Source of the DNA: Ruegeria lacuscaerulensis ITI-1157
GTDB taxonomy: Bacteria > Pseudomonadota > Alphaproteobacteria > Rhodobacterales > Rhodobacteraceae
Length of the DNA stretch: 64,000 nt
Assembly: GCA_000161775.1 (NCBI GenBank)
Contig: GG704596.1
Location: forward strand, 1,197,029 to 1,261,028
Reading direction: 5' to 3'
Below, in pieces: positions 17,808 through 26,582 of this stretch. The translations under genes and the position numbers were made by a program. Numbering within the stretch: the stretch's first letter is position 1; every line of letters begins with the position of its first letter. The notes beneath the pieces were generated by a model that saw nothing but the letters and a program-made list of their open reading frames with translations, made no database searches and was not told the origin of the DNA.

Positions 17808-17827
17808 CCAATCGGGGCCGTGATTGG
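17808..17827. promoter_or_regulatory. Inverted repeat upstream of pncB (possible operator)
   Basis: CCAATC 17808-17813 and GATTGG 17822-17827 form a 6-base inverted repeat with an 8-base spacer, 30-50 bases before the pncB start. NAD-salvage genes in alphaproteobacteria are often controlled by NrtR or NadQ, but I cannot match this site to a known consensus. It may be chance. Confidence 0.3.
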
Positions 17828-17943
17828 CAAGAGTCGCGGATTTGGTAACAATGCCAAGGACAAGCCATAATGCGGGCATAATGTCTGTTCTTTTCGAGAA
17901 ATAGTAAGTGGTGGGATGGTACGAGAAGGTAGTAGCTGGTTAA

Positions 17944-18477
17944 ATGGGTCTGGCGTACGATTTTGATATTGTTACGATTGTACCAAAGGGGGACGATCTT
18001 GAAACGAGCGGGTCGACAGGGTCCGACGTCAAGGTTGTCCGCGCCAGGTTTCGGGACATCAAAACGGCGGACGCTCTGCGCGGCGCGTCGCCCCGGTTCC
18101 GCAGGATGTTCCTGGATGCCGGCTTTACCCTCGACAGCCACGGAGGCACCGAGTCGCGCGGCTTTTACCCGCTCGAAGACGCGGCCGAGCGCGACCGTAT
18201 CTTGCGTCGGTTGTTCGCAAACATCCGGTCCACGCAATTGACGGGTGAGTATTGTGGCGCATTCGATTTGCGCGATTTCCTGACCCATATCCGATCTGCC
18301 AAGCCCGGTATCGGCCTGCCGCAGTCCGCCTCTTTGCCGACAGCGCCACCTGCCGCGGCAGCGCAGGTCAAAAAACACCGTAGACCGGTTCCCGGACGGA
18401 TTGGCTTTTCGCTTGGCCTGGCGGTGATCGTCTTCGTGTTGTTGAAATACCTGGCGGCTGCCGGGGCGACGCCGTGA
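17944..18477 (+). CDS. Hypothetical protein with C-terminal membrane anchor
   Basis: A 177-residue protein I do not recognise. The N-terminal 120 residues are mixed alpha/beta-like and charged (VVRARFRDIKTADAL, DAAERDRILRRLFANIRS). They are followed by an Ala/Pro linker and a single hydrophobic segment IGFSLGLAVIVFVLLKYLAAAG near 152-173, giving a tail-anchored topology. Codon use downstream of residue 20 resembles its neighbours, but the promoter region is AT-rich. It sits on the opposite strand between pncB and pncA and ends one base before the pncA stop. The start is uncertain because no good Shine-Dalgarno precedes ATG 17944. Confidence 0.6.
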   Translation: MGLAYDFDIVTIVPKGDDLETSGSTGSDVKVVRARFRDIKTADALRGASPRFRRMFLDAGFTLDSHGGTESRGFYPLEDAAERDRILRRLFANIRSTQLTGEYCGAFDLRDFLTHIRSAKPGIGLPQSASLPTAPPAAAAQVKKHRRPVPGRIGFSLGLAVIVFVLLKYLAAAGATP

Positions 18478-19071
18478 TCAGATCAGCGCCACACCTGCCG
18501 TTTGCATGGCCTGTTTGGCCGCAGCCAGCGACCCGTCCAGGTCGATCGCCCGGCAGGCGTCGGTTCTGACGGTCACGTCAAACCCCAGCCGGGCCGCATC
18601 CACCGCCGAATAATGCACGCAGAAATCGGTCGCCAGACCCACCAGCGTCAGCCGGTCGATCCCGCGGTTGCGCAGATAGCCTTCCAGCCCGGTGGGCGTG
18701 GTCCGGTCGTTCTCGAAAAAGGCCGAATAGCTGTCGATGGCGCTGCGAAAGCCCTTGCGCAGGATCAGGTCGGCATCGGTGCGCAGATCGGGGTGGAATT
18801 CGGCGCCGGGCGTGCCCTGAACGCAATGGTCGGGCCACAGAATCTGCGGGCCATAGGGCATCTCGACCAGATCATAGGGCGCCTTGCCCGGATGGGATGA
18901 CGCGAATGAGGAATGGCCCGCCGGGTGCCAGTCCTGCGTCAGGATCACCGCGTCGAAATCGGGCATCATGGCATTGATCGGGGCGACGATCTCATCCCCG
19001 TTGGGAACCGCCAGCGCGCCGCCGGGGCAGAAGTCGTTCTGGACATCGATCACGATCAGGGCATGGGTCAT
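18478..19071 (-). CDS. pncA: Nicotinamidase / pyrazinamidase
   Basis: A 197-residue cysteine hydrolase of the isochorismatase superfamily that deamidates nicotinamide to nicotinate, supplying PncB. Catalytic Asp9 lies in IVIDVQNDFCPGGAL, metal ligands in LTQDWHPAGHSSF, and the nucleophile Cys in LATDFCVHYSAVDA. GGAGG lies 8 bases before ATG 19071. The stop is immediately adjacent to that of the convergent hypothetical gene. Confidence 0.95.
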   Translation of the reverse strand: MTHALIVIDVQNDFCPGGALAVPNGDEIVAPINAMMPDFDAVILTQDWHPAGHSSFASSHPGKAPYDLVEMPYGPQILWPDHCVQGTPGAEFHPDLRTDADLILRKGFRSAIDSYSAFFENDRTTPTGLEGYLRNRGIDRLTLVGLATDFCVHYSAVDAARLGFDVTVRTDACRAIDLDGSLAAAKQAMQTAGVALI

Positions 19072-19167
19072 GGCGGCCTCCTTTGCGTGTCCTATCGGTA
19101 GGCGGGCGGGCGGGGGTCGTCAATGCGGTCTCTTGCGTTGCGGGGGGCCGCGCATTAGATCGCGGCC

Positions 19168-20073
19168 ATGTACACGATTGCCGCACTGTATCACTTCACC
19201 CGTTTTACCGACCCGGACGCCCTGCGCGCGCCGCTGCTGGAGCTGTGCCGCGCGCAGTCGGTCAAGGGTACGCTGCTGCTGGCGCATGAGGGCATCAACG
19301 GCACCATCGCCGGCCCCCGCGCCGGGATCGACGCGGTGCTGGCGCATATCCGGACGCTGCCGGGCTGTGCCGATCTGGAATGGAAAGAGGCCACCGCCAG
19401 CCAGCCGCCCTTTGGAAAGATGAAGGTGCGCCTGAAGAAAGAGATCGTGACCATGGGCCAGCCGGATGTCGATCCGCGCGCCCGCACCGGCCATTACGTC
19501 GAGCCGCAGGACTGGAACGATCTGATCCGTTCGGATGATGTGGTGGTGATCGACACGCGCAACGACTATGAGGTGTCGATCGGCACGTTCGACGGCGCAA
19601 TCGACCCTAAAACAGCCAGTTTCCGCGATTTTCCCACCTGGTGGGAGCAGAACAAGCACCGATTCCACAACAAACGCGTCGCCATGTTCTGCACCGGCGG
19701 CATCCGCTGCGAGAAATCCACCAACTACCTGCTGGGGCAGGGGGTCGAGGATGTCTATCACCTGAAGGGCGGCATCCTGCGCTATCTCGAGGAGGTCCCG
19801 CCCGAGGACAGCACCTGGAAGGGTGAGTGCTTTGTGTTCGACAATCGCGTGTCGGTGGGGCACGGGTTGGTCGAGGGACCGCACCAGCTGTGTCATGGCT
19901 GCCGCCGCCCGATCCTGCCCCAGGACACGGACCGCCCCGAATACGAGCATGGCGTGTCCTGCCACCAATGCATCCACGAAACGTCCGAGGCCGACAAGGC
20001 CCGGTTCCGCGAACGGCAAAAGCAGATCGCGCTGGCGCGGGCGCGCGGCGAAGAGCATCTGGGCGGGCAGTAG
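19168..20073 (+). CDS. trhO: tRNA uridine(34) hydroxylase TrhO (rhodanese domain)
   Basis: A 301-residue protein of the YceA/TrhO family, which hydroxylates U34 of tRNAs to 5-hydroxyuridine with oxygen. The N-terminal acylphosphatase-like part contains LLLAHEGINGTIAG. The central rhodanese domain has the active loop CTGGIRCEKS near residues 175-184. The C-terminal zinc-type cysteines are in CHGCRRPI and SCHQCIH. Its length matches short bacterial forms. The start is well defined by MYTIAALYHF. It is upstream of the channel gene at 20148 by 74 bases. Confidence 0.93.
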   Translation: MYTIAALYHFTRFTDPDALRAPLLELCRAQSVKGTLLLAHEGINGTIAGPRAGIDAVLAHIRTLPGCADLEWKEATASQPPFGKMKVRLKKEIVTMGQPDVDPRARTGHYVEPQDWNDLIRSDDVVVIDTRNDYEVSIGTFDGAIDPKTASFRDFPTWWEQNKHRFHNKRVAMFCTGGIRCEKSTNYLLGQGVEDVYHLKGGILRYLEEVPPEDSTWKGECFVFDNRVSVGHGLVEGPHQLCHGCRRPILPQDTDRPEYEHGVSCHQCIHETSEADKARFRERQKQIALARARGEEHLGGQ

Positions 20074-20147
20074 CGAACCGCGAAAGCGCTTGTGATGGCG
20101 GACGCTTCGGTGAAGGATGGCCGAAGCCGAACCGCCGAGGATGACCG

Positions 20148-20660
20148 ATGCCCGCCGACCCGACCACCTTCGAGGACTGGAAGCCCACTTTGCTGGCCGC
20201 GCTGGGGCTGATTCTGGTCAGCACTATGGCCTGGTATCTGCTGTCGCATCTGAACGAGGCGACCGCGGGCACCACGATCGGGACCGCCACGACGATCGGG
20301 CTGGCGCTTTTGCTGTTGTGGCAGACCTGGTACTACATGACCCGGGTCCGCAACCCCAAGCGGCAGCTGCTGTTGATGGGGATCTCGTTCATTCAGGCGG
20401 TGCCGTTCCTGTTTGCGGCCGTTTATGGGTCATATGGGTATCATGACCTGTGCGTCGAAGGCGCGCGCCGCCCCAGCGACGTGCTGTATTTCTCGTATGT
20501 CACCTTCACCACGGTCGGGTTCGGCGACCTGCGGCCCATCGGCGTCTGCCGGGCCTTGGCCGTGGCCGAGGCCATCACCGGATATATCCTGCTGGGCCTG
20601 TTCGTGGCCGCCGCCGTGGGGTTGTATGACCGCACCCGTCGCACCCGCCGCCACCACTAG
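20148..20660 (+). CDS. Two-pore-helix potassium channel family protein
   Basis: A 170-residue membrane protein with two N-terminal helices (about 14-32 and 44-63), a helix near 76-92, then a pore loop with the K+ selectivity filter TTVGFGDL at 121-128 and a final helix near 133-160. This matches the ion-channel domain PF07885. No regulatory TrkA/RCK domain follows, since the protein ends with a basic RRTRRHH tail. It probably forms a tetrameric K+-selective channel with unknown gating. The GFG filter is a common variant of GYG. Confidence 0.85.
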   Translation: MPADPTTFEDWKPTLLAALGLILVSTMAWYLLSHLNEATAGTTIGTATTIGLALLLLWQTWYYMTRVRNPKRQLLLMGISFIQAVPFLFAAVYGSYGYHDLCVEGARRPSDVLYFSYVTFTTVGFGDLRPIGVCRALAVAEAITGYILLGLFVAAAVGLYDRTRRTRRHH

Positions 20661-20663
20661 ATC

Positions 20664-20993
20664 TTACTTGTTGCGGTCGATCCACTGCGACATGGCACGT
20701 TTGTCGTGAAAGCACTCATTCGGGATCGGGCGGCGTTTGCTGCGCGAAATACGCTCGGCAAAGGCCACCTGCTTGCCGCTGGGGTAATTCGCAAAGGGCG
20801 ACGTGTCCCTTGGTTTGTGCGCCGAAATCCAATCGGACATCGACCGTCGGTCACGCTGCGCTTCGACGGGAATCTCCAGCGCGGCCTGATGGGCGATCGC
20901 GCGGGCATAGCGCATCTGCCGATCCGTGACCGGCAACAGGTGATAATCGTTCGTGGGCTCCATCCGGGCCGCAATCTGCCGGGACCGTTGCAT
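20664..20993 (-). CDS. Small protein with internally duplicated helical domain
   Basis: A 109-residue protein made of two copies of one unit: residues about 25-60 (DRQMRYARAIA ... DRRSMSDWISAHK) and about 74-109 (GKQVAFAERIS ... DKRAMSQWIDRNK). The shared pattern is QxxxAxxI..IP.E...D+R.MS.WI..+K. I do not know its function; similar short modules occur near the ends of some topoisomerase-type proteins. ATG 20993 follows GGAGG at ideal spacing, so a longer frame from 21116 is not needed. It is convergent with the channel gene. Confidence 0.7.
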   Translation of the reverse strand: MQRSRQIAARMEPTNDYHLLPVTDRQMRYARAIAHQAALEIPVEAQRDRRSMSDWISAHKPRDTSPFANYPSGKQVAFAERISRSKRRPIPNECFHDKRAMSQWIDRNK

Positions 20994-21097
20994 CGTGCAA
21001 TCCTCCGATCGTGTGGAACATAAATAGAACATTAACCAAATTTTTTCAAGTTTCCTTGCGGATTCAGCGGCGGAAACTGGCCGATGTCGGTGTTTTA

Positions 21098-21113
21098 TTG
21101 ACTGGCTAATCAA
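21098..21113. promoter_or_regulatory. Palindrome upstream of betB (candidate BetI-type operator)
   Basis: TTGACTGGCTAATCAA has inverted arms TTGA-T / A-TCAA, 75-91 bases before the betB start in an AT-rich stretch. A TetR-family repressor such as BetI would be a reasonable binder, but no betI is in the window and the match to a known consensus was not tested. Confidence 0.35.
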
Positions 21114-21188
21114 CAACCCTTAACTAACTGCGGTTGGAACCCATTTGCCGCTGGCCTGACCGGCGGCCCCGCAAGAAAAGGATCCGCC

Positions 21189-22643
21189 ATGAAATTCCAG
21201 CCCACGGCCAGCCATTTCATCGATGGCGCCTATGTCGAAGACACCGCAGGCACCCCGATCGACGTGATCTATCCGGCCACGGGCGAGGTCATCGCCCGCT
21301 TGCATTCGGCCACGCCGCAGATCATCGAACAGGCTCTAACCAGTGCCAAACGCGCCCAAAAGGCCTGGGCGGCCATGACCGGGACCGAGCGCGGCCGCGT
21401 CCTGCGCCGCGCCGCCGACATCATGCGCGAGCGCAACCGCGAGCTTTCGATCCTGGAAACCCATGACACCGGCAAGCCGCTGCAGGAAACGCTGGTGGCC
21501 GATGCGACCTCGGGCGCGGATGCGCTGGAATATTTCGGCGGGCTGGCCGGGTCGCTGACCGGCGAGCACATCCCGCTGGGCGGCGGCGATTTCGTCTATA
21601 CCATCCGCGAGGCGCTGGGCGTCTGCGTCGGCATCGGCGCGTGGAACTACCCCACCCAGATCGCCTGCTGGAAGGGCGCCCCGGCGCTGGCCTGCGGCAA
21701 TGCGATGGTGTTCAAACCCTCGGAAACCACGCCCCTGTCGGCGTTGAAAGTGGCCGAGATCCTGATCGAGGCCGGAGCGCCCAAGGGTATCTACAACGTG
21801 GTTCAGGGCTATGGCGATGTGGGCGCCGCTCTGGTCACCGACCCGCGCGTGGCCAAAGTGTCGCTGACCGGCTCGGTGCCCACGGGCCGCAAGGTCTATG
21901 CCGCCGCGGCCGAAGGCATGAAACACGTCACGATGGAACTGGGCGGCAAGTCGCCCCTGATCGTGTTCGACGATGCCGATATCGAAAACGCCGTCTCGGG
22001 CGCGATCCTGGGCAATTTCTACTCATCCGGTCAGGTCTGTTCCAACGGCACGCGCGTCTTCGTGCAGAAAGGCATCAAAGAGGCCTTCCTGACCCGCCTG
22101 ACCGAACGCCTTGCCAAGGTGAAGATCGGCGACCCGATGGATGAGGCGGTGAATTTCGGCCCGATGGTCAGCGAGGCCCAGATGAACATCGTTCTGGGCT
22201 ATATCGAAAAAGGAAAGGCCGAGGGCGCGCGGCTGGTCCATGGCGGCGCGCGGTTGGATCGCGAGGGCTTCTACCTTGAACCCACGGTCTTTGCCGACGT
22301 GACCGACGACATGACCATCGCCCGCGAGGAGATCTTTGGCCCCGTGATGTCGGTGCTGGATTTCGAAACCGAGGACGAAGTGATGGCCCGCGCCAACGCC
22401 ACCGAATTCGGTCTGGCCGCCGGCGTGTTCACCAACGACCTGACCCGCGCCCATCGCGTGGTGGCCGGGTTCGAGGCGGGCACCTGCTATATCAACACCT
22501 ACAACCTGGCCCCGGTCGAAGCGCCGTTCGGCGGGTCGAAAATGTCGGGCGTCGGGCGCGAGAACTCGAAACTGGCAATCAACCACTTCTCGGAAATGAA
22601 AACCGTCTATGTTTCGATGAACGACGTCGAGGCGCCCTACTAG
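21189..22643 (+). CDS. betB: Betaine-aldehyde dehydrogenase
   Basis: A 484-residue NAD-dependent aldehyde dehydrogenase that oxidises betaine aldehyde to glycine betaine. [38 protein letters not shown] and [12 protein letters not shown] are typical, the catalytic Cys near 284 lies in [11 protein letters not shown], and the end [26 protein letters not shown] is characteristic of BetB. An AAAGGA precedes ATG 21189. No betA or betI is adjacent, but the next gene demethylates a downstream product of betaine, so the two may form a pathway. Confidence 0.94.
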   Translation: MKFQPTASHFIDGAYVEDTAGTPIDVIYPATGEVIARLHSATPQIIEQALTSAKRAQKAWAAMTGTERGRVLRRAADIMRERNRELSILETHDTGKPLQETLVADATSGADALEYFGGLAGSLTGEHIPLGGGDFVYTIREALGVCVGIGAWNYPTQIACWKGAPALACGNAMVFKPSETTPLSALKVAEILIEAGAPKGIYNVVQGYGDVGAALVTDPRVAKVSLTGSVPTGRKVYAAAAEGMKHVTMELGGKSPLIVFDDADIENAVSGAILGNFYSSGQVCSNGTRVFVQKGIKEAFLTRLTERLAKVKIGDPMDEAVNFGPMVSEAQMNIVLGYIEKGKAEGARLVHGGARLDREGFYLEPTVFADVTDDMTIAREEIFGPVMSVLDFETEDEVMARANATEFGLAAGVFTNDLTRAHRVVAGFEAGTCYINTYNLAPVEAPFGGSKMSGVGRENSKLAINHFSEMKTVYVSMNDVEAPY

Positions 22644-22677
22644 GCGATCCCAAACCGGGATTCCGGCTCAACTTGCC

Positions 22678-22706
22678 CTGTTCCCGACATTTGGGGTCGG
22701 GAACAG
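22678..22706. repeat. Perfect 11-bp inverted repeat between betB and the dehydrogenase
   Basis: CTGTTCCCGAC 22678-22688 and GTCGGGAACAG 22696-22706 are perfectly complementary around the loop ATTTGGG. No T-run follows, so it is either a Rho-assisted terminator or mRNA-stabilising hairpin, or an operator. It lies 80 bases before the next start. Confidence 0.6.
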
Positions 22707-22785
22707 AGCATACGGTATTCGGACACTGTGGCTGACTTCTGATGTAGAGGGGTGACGCGCCCCCGCCAGTCAGGAGAAAAGCCCA

Positions 22786-25230
22786 ATGAGAACCCATGCA
22801 CAGGCCGTCGTGATCGGAGGGGGCCTTGTCGGTTGTTCGATCCTTTACCACCTTGCCAAGTTGGGCTGGACCGACGTGATCCTGCTGGAGCGGGACGAGC
22901 TGACCAGCGGTTCAACGTGGCACGCGGCGGCCAACATCCACGGGCTGCACGACAACAACAACGTCACGCGCATCCAGCACTACACGATGAACCTGTACAA
23001 GCAGCTGGAGCAGGAAACCGGGCAGGGCTGCGGCGTGTTCCAGCCGGGCTCGCTGTATCTGGCCCAGACCGAGGCGCGCGAACACCAGCTGCGCCTGCAA
23101 GAGGCCAAGGCGCGGTTCTACGGCCTGAACTTCCATGAAATCAGCCGGGAACAGGCGATGGAACTGCACCCGCTGGCGCAGTTCGATGATGTCCGCTGCA
23201 TCATGTTTGAGCCCGACGGCGGCAACGTGGACCCCTCGGGCGTAACCCATGCCTACGCTGCCGGCGCGCGCGCGCTGGGGGCCGAGATTCAGCGGTTTTG
23301 CCCTGTAATAGGGACTCAACAGCAGGCCGACGGCTCGTGGATCGTGCGCACGGAAAAGGGCGACATCCACACGCAATGGGTGGTCAACGCAGCCGGGTTG
23401 TGGGGGCGTGAGGTGGCGGCGCTGGCCGGGCTGGAGCTGCCGCTGCAACCGACCGAGCACCAGTATTTCGTCACCGAAGCGATTGACGAGGTGGCAGCCC
23501 TTGGCCGCCGCCTGCCCTCGATCGCCGACCGCGACGGCGAGTATTACTTCCGGCAGGAGGGCAACGGGTTGCTGATCGGCGCCTACGAGAAAGACATGCG
23601 GTTCTGGGCCGAGGATGGCACGCCGCTGGATTTCGCCCATGACCTGTTCCCCGACGATCTGGACCGGATCATGGAGAACGTGATCCGCGCGACCGAGCGT
23701 GTGCCGGTCGCCGCGACCGCAGGCGTGAAACGGGTGATCAACGGCCCGATGATCTGGTCGCCGGACTCCAACGCCATCTGGGGGCCGGTGCCCGAGCTGC
23801 GCAACTATTTCTGCTGCACCGGCATCATCCCCGGATTCTCGCAATCGGGCGGGCTGGGCCTGCTGGCCGCGCAATGGATGATCGAAGGCGAGCCGCAATA
23901 CGACATGTTCGCCTGGGATCTGGCGCGGTTCGGCGAATGGGCCGACAAGGCCTTCACCAAGGCGCGGGTCGCCGACCAGTATGCGCACCGCTTCGCCATC
24001 CATTTCCCGAACGAGGAACGCAGCGCCGGCCGTCCGGCCCGCGTGCGCCCCGCCTACGAGTTGCAGAAGCAGATGGGCGCGGTCTTCGGCCTGAACTGCG
24101 GCTGGGAACACCCGCTGTGGTTCGCTGACCGGCCCGGAACGGTCGAAACCACCGGCTTCACCCGCCAGAACTGGTTCGAATCGGTGGGGCACGAGGCCCG
24201 GATGCTGCGCGAAAGCGTGGGCGTGATCGACATCTCGAACTTTGCCAACTACGTCATCAAGGGGCCGGGCGCCCATGATTGGCTGGATCGGCTGGTGGCC
24301 AACCGGGTGCCGACCGAGGTGGGGCGGTCTTGCCTGACCCCGCTGATTTCCGTGCGCGGCGGCGTGGCGGGCGATTTCACCATCACCAAGGTGGCCCAAG
24401 ACGAATACATGATGATCGGCTCTGGCATGGCCGAACGCTATCATCAGCGGTTCTTCAAAATGGTGGACCTGCCCGAGGGCACCACCTTCGAGGTTGCCAC
24501 CAACCGAATCGCAGGCTTCAACATCGCCGGCCCGAAATCGCGCGAGGCCTTGCAACGGCTGACCAACGCCGACCTGTCGAACGATGCGTTCCGCTTCATG
24601 CGCTCCGCCACGATCGAGGTTGCCGGGATCACCTGCCTTGCCATCCGCGTCAGCTTTACCGGCGATCTGGGGTGGGAGCTGCACTGCGCCGAAAGCGACC
24701 AGATCAGACTCTACACAGCGCTTCTGGACACTGCCCGCGCCTGCGGTGGTGGGCCGGTCGGCAGCCGGGCTCTGGGTGCGTTGCGGATCGAAAAGGGTTA
24801 TGGCTCGTGGGGGCGCGAGTATTCGCAGGAGTACTGGCCGCACGAGGTCGGTCTGGATGGGTTGATCAAGCCAGACAAGGATTTCCTGCACAAAGCGGCC
24901 TGGTTGGCGATCAAAGACAATCCCGCGCGCGAGGTGTTGTCGATCTTCGAGGTCGATGTCACCCACGATGCCGATGCCAGCGGGGGCGAGCCGATCTTTA
25001 CCCCCGACGGTCAGCCTGTCGGACGCGTCACCTCGGGCGCCTATGGCTATACGGTCGGCAAGTCTCTGGCCATCGGATACGCCAACTCAGCCGTGGCCCG
25101 GCCGGGTGACGAGGTGCATGTCTTCATCCTTGGCAAGCCGCACAGGGCGCGGATCCTGCATGCGCCTCCGTTCGATCCCAAGGGCCTGCGCCTGCGAGAC
25201 CAAGAACAGGCGATGGAGGCCGAAAGGTGA
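22786..25230 (+). CDS. FAD-dependent dimethylglycine/sarcosine dehydrogenase-like protein with GcvT domain
   Basis: An 814-residue protein. The N-terminal DAO-type FAD domain begins AVVIGGGLVGCSILYHLAKLGW, and TSGSTWHAA places H46 where mammalian dimethylglycine dehydrogenase binds FAD covalently. The C-terminal half carries the tetrahydrofolate-binding GcvT (aminomethyltransferase) fold, including SVGVIDISNFANY, FTGDLGWELHC and LGALRIEKGYGSWG. It would oxidatively demethylate dimethylglycine or sarcosine and pass the one-carbon unit to folate. The context after betB supports a betaine-derived substrate, but which N-methyl amine is used is not certain. Its stop overlaps the next gene's GTG. 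Confidence 0.88.
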   Translation: MRTHAQAVVIGGGLVGCSILYHLAKLGWTDVILLERDELTSGSTWHAAANIHGLHDNNNVTRIQHYTMNLYKQLEQETGQGCGVFQPGSLYLAQTEAREHQLRLQEAKARFYGLNFHEISREQAMELHPLAQFDDVRCIMFEPDGGNVDPSGVTHAYAAGARALGAEIQRFCPVIGTQQQADGSWIVRTEKGDIHTQWVVNAAGLWGREVAALAGLELPLQPTEHQYFVTEAIDEVAALGRRLPSIADRDGEYYFRQEGNGLLIGAYEKDMRFWAEDGTPLDFAHDLFPDDLDRIMENVIRATERVPVAATAGVKRVINGPMIWSPDSNAIWGPVPELRNYFCCTGIIPGFSQSGGLGLLAAQWMIEGEPQYDMFAWDLARFGEWADKAFTKARVADQYAHRFAIHFPNEERSAGRPARVRPAYELQKQMGAVFGLNCGWEHPLWFADRPGTVETTGFTRQNWFESVGHEARMLRESVGVIDISNFANYVIKGPGAHDWLDRLVANRVPTEVGRSCLTPLISVRGGVAGDFTITKVAQDEYMMIGSGMAERYHQRFFKMVDLPEGTTFEVATNRIAGFNIAGPKSREALQRLTNADLSNDAFRFMRSATIEVAGITCLAIRVSFTGDLGWELHCAESDQIRLYTALLDTARACGGGPVGSRALGALRIEKGYGSWGREYSQEYWPHEVGLDGLIKPDKDFLHKAAWLAIKDNPAREVLSIFEVDVTHDADASGGEPIFTPDGQPVGRVTSGAYGYTVGKSLAIGYANSAVARPGDEVHVFILGKPHRARILHAPPFDPKGLRLRDQEQAMEAER

Positions 25231-26582
25231 CCGAAACCTTCGCCCGCGTTGCCGAGTTTGTTCTGAACCGCCCGGCGGACCAGATGCCCGACAGCGCGCG
25301 CGAGGCGGCGGCCCTGATGCTGCTGGATACTTTGGGCATCGTGATCGCCTCGGCCCCGATGGTGGCCGGGGTGATCGCCCGCGACACCGCAGCGTTGCTG
25401 TACGGATCGACCGATCCTGCGTATTCAGCGCGGATGCTGTGTGATGGGCGTCGGGTCAGTCTGGCGGGCGCAGCTTATGCCGCAGCCACGCAGACCGACA
25501 ATCTCGACGGGCACGACGGCTACAACCCGACCAAGGGGCATATCGGTGTCGTGGTCATACCCGCGCTGTGCGCATTGGCCGAGCATTGCCCTGACCTTTC
25601 CGGACCCGATGCATTGGCCGCCGTCATCACCGGCTATGAAATCGCGGGTCGCGCCGGTATCGCCCTGCACGCCACCGTCAGCGACTATCACACCTCGGGG
25701 GCGTGGAACGCACTGGGCGTGGTTGCCATGGCCGCCCGCTTGCGGGGCCATTCACCGGACCAGTTGCGCCAAGGCCTTGGTATTGCCGAATATCACGGCC
25801 CCCGCAGCCAGATGATGCGCGAAATCGCCAACCCCACGATGCTGCATGACGGGTCGGGCTGGGGCGCGCTGGTGGGCATGTCGGCGGCAATTCTGGCCGA
25901 GCGCGGCTTTGCCGGCGCCCCCGCGATCACGATCGAGGAAGATCGCGTCGCGCCATATTGGGCCGATCTGGGCACGTTCTGGCAGATGGAGCACCAATAC
26001 GTGAAGCCATATCCGATCTGCCGCTGGGCCCATGCCGCCATCGACGGGCTCCGCTCAGTAATGACGCGGTACGACCTGACCCATGATCAGATCGCCCGCA
26101 TCGAGATCCACAGTTTTCACGAAGCTGCGCAGCTCTTTGCAGGCATCCCGGAAACGACCTCTCAAGCACAGTATTCGCTGCCTTTCGCCGTGGCAGTTCA
26201 TGCGGTGCATGGGCGGATCGGGGTTGAACACATCTCTGCCCACGGATTGGCGGATTCCGTCGTGGCGGACGTCATGGGCCGCATCTCGGTGACGGAAAGC
26301 AACCGGCATTCTGCCTGTTTCCCAGTCAGTCGCTGGGCGAATGTGGAAATAAACACGCGAGATGGCAGAGTTCTGAAATCCGGAGATGTTCATGCCCGTG
26401 GCGGGCCAGAGGCCCCAATGTCCCGTCAGGACGTGATCGACAAATTCGTGGAATTCGCATCCCCGCGACTCGGGACTCGGGCAAACACGCTTGCCGAAAC
26501 CGTTCTTTCCCTTGTCGAGTCCGATGCGATGTTTCGTACGGTCGCAGATATGGTCTATGTACCCCCAGGCAGCAATTGGTAA
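25227..26582 (+). CDS. MmgE/PrpD family protein
   Basis: A 451-residue member of the MmgE/PrpD superfamily, which contains 2-methylcitrate dehydratase and aconitate decarboxylase. LLDTLGIVIASAP, the conserved NLDGHDGYNPTKGHIGVVVIPAL block and YEIAGRAGIALH support this. It starts with GTG inside the previous stop (GTGA, 25227-25230), so it is translationally coupled to the dehydrogenase. No prpB, prpC or other methylcitrate genes are nearby, so a methylcitrate role is unlikely; the real substrate is unknown. Its end overlaps the convergent thpR gene by 28 bases. Confidence 0.87.
   Translation: MTETFARVAEFVLNRPADQMPDSAREAAALMLLDTLGIVIASAPMVAGVIARDTAALLYGSTDPAYSARMLCDGRRVSLAGAAYAAATQTDNLDGHDGYNPTKGHIGVVVIPALCALAEHCPDLSGPDALAAVITGYEIAGRAGIALHATVSDYHTSGAWNALGVVAMAARLRGHSPDQLRQGLGIAEYHGPRSQMMREIANPTMLHDGSGWGALVGMSAAILAERGFAGAPAITIEEDRVAPYWADLGTFWQMEHQYVKPYPICRWAHAAIDGLRSVMTRYDLTHDQIARIEIHSFHEAAQLFAGIPETTSQAQYSLPFAVAVHAVHGRIGVEHISAHGLADSVVADVMGRISVTESNRHSACFPVSRWANVEINTRDGRVLKSGDVHARGGPEAPMSRQDVIDKFVEFASPRLGTRANTLAETVLSLVESDAMFRTVADMVYVPPGSNW

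Noticed and set aside
22912..24966. 684-codon open frame on the minus strand
   Set aside because: Fully antisense to the well-supported dimethylglycine/sarcosine dehydrogenase-like gene; low-complexity shadow frame.
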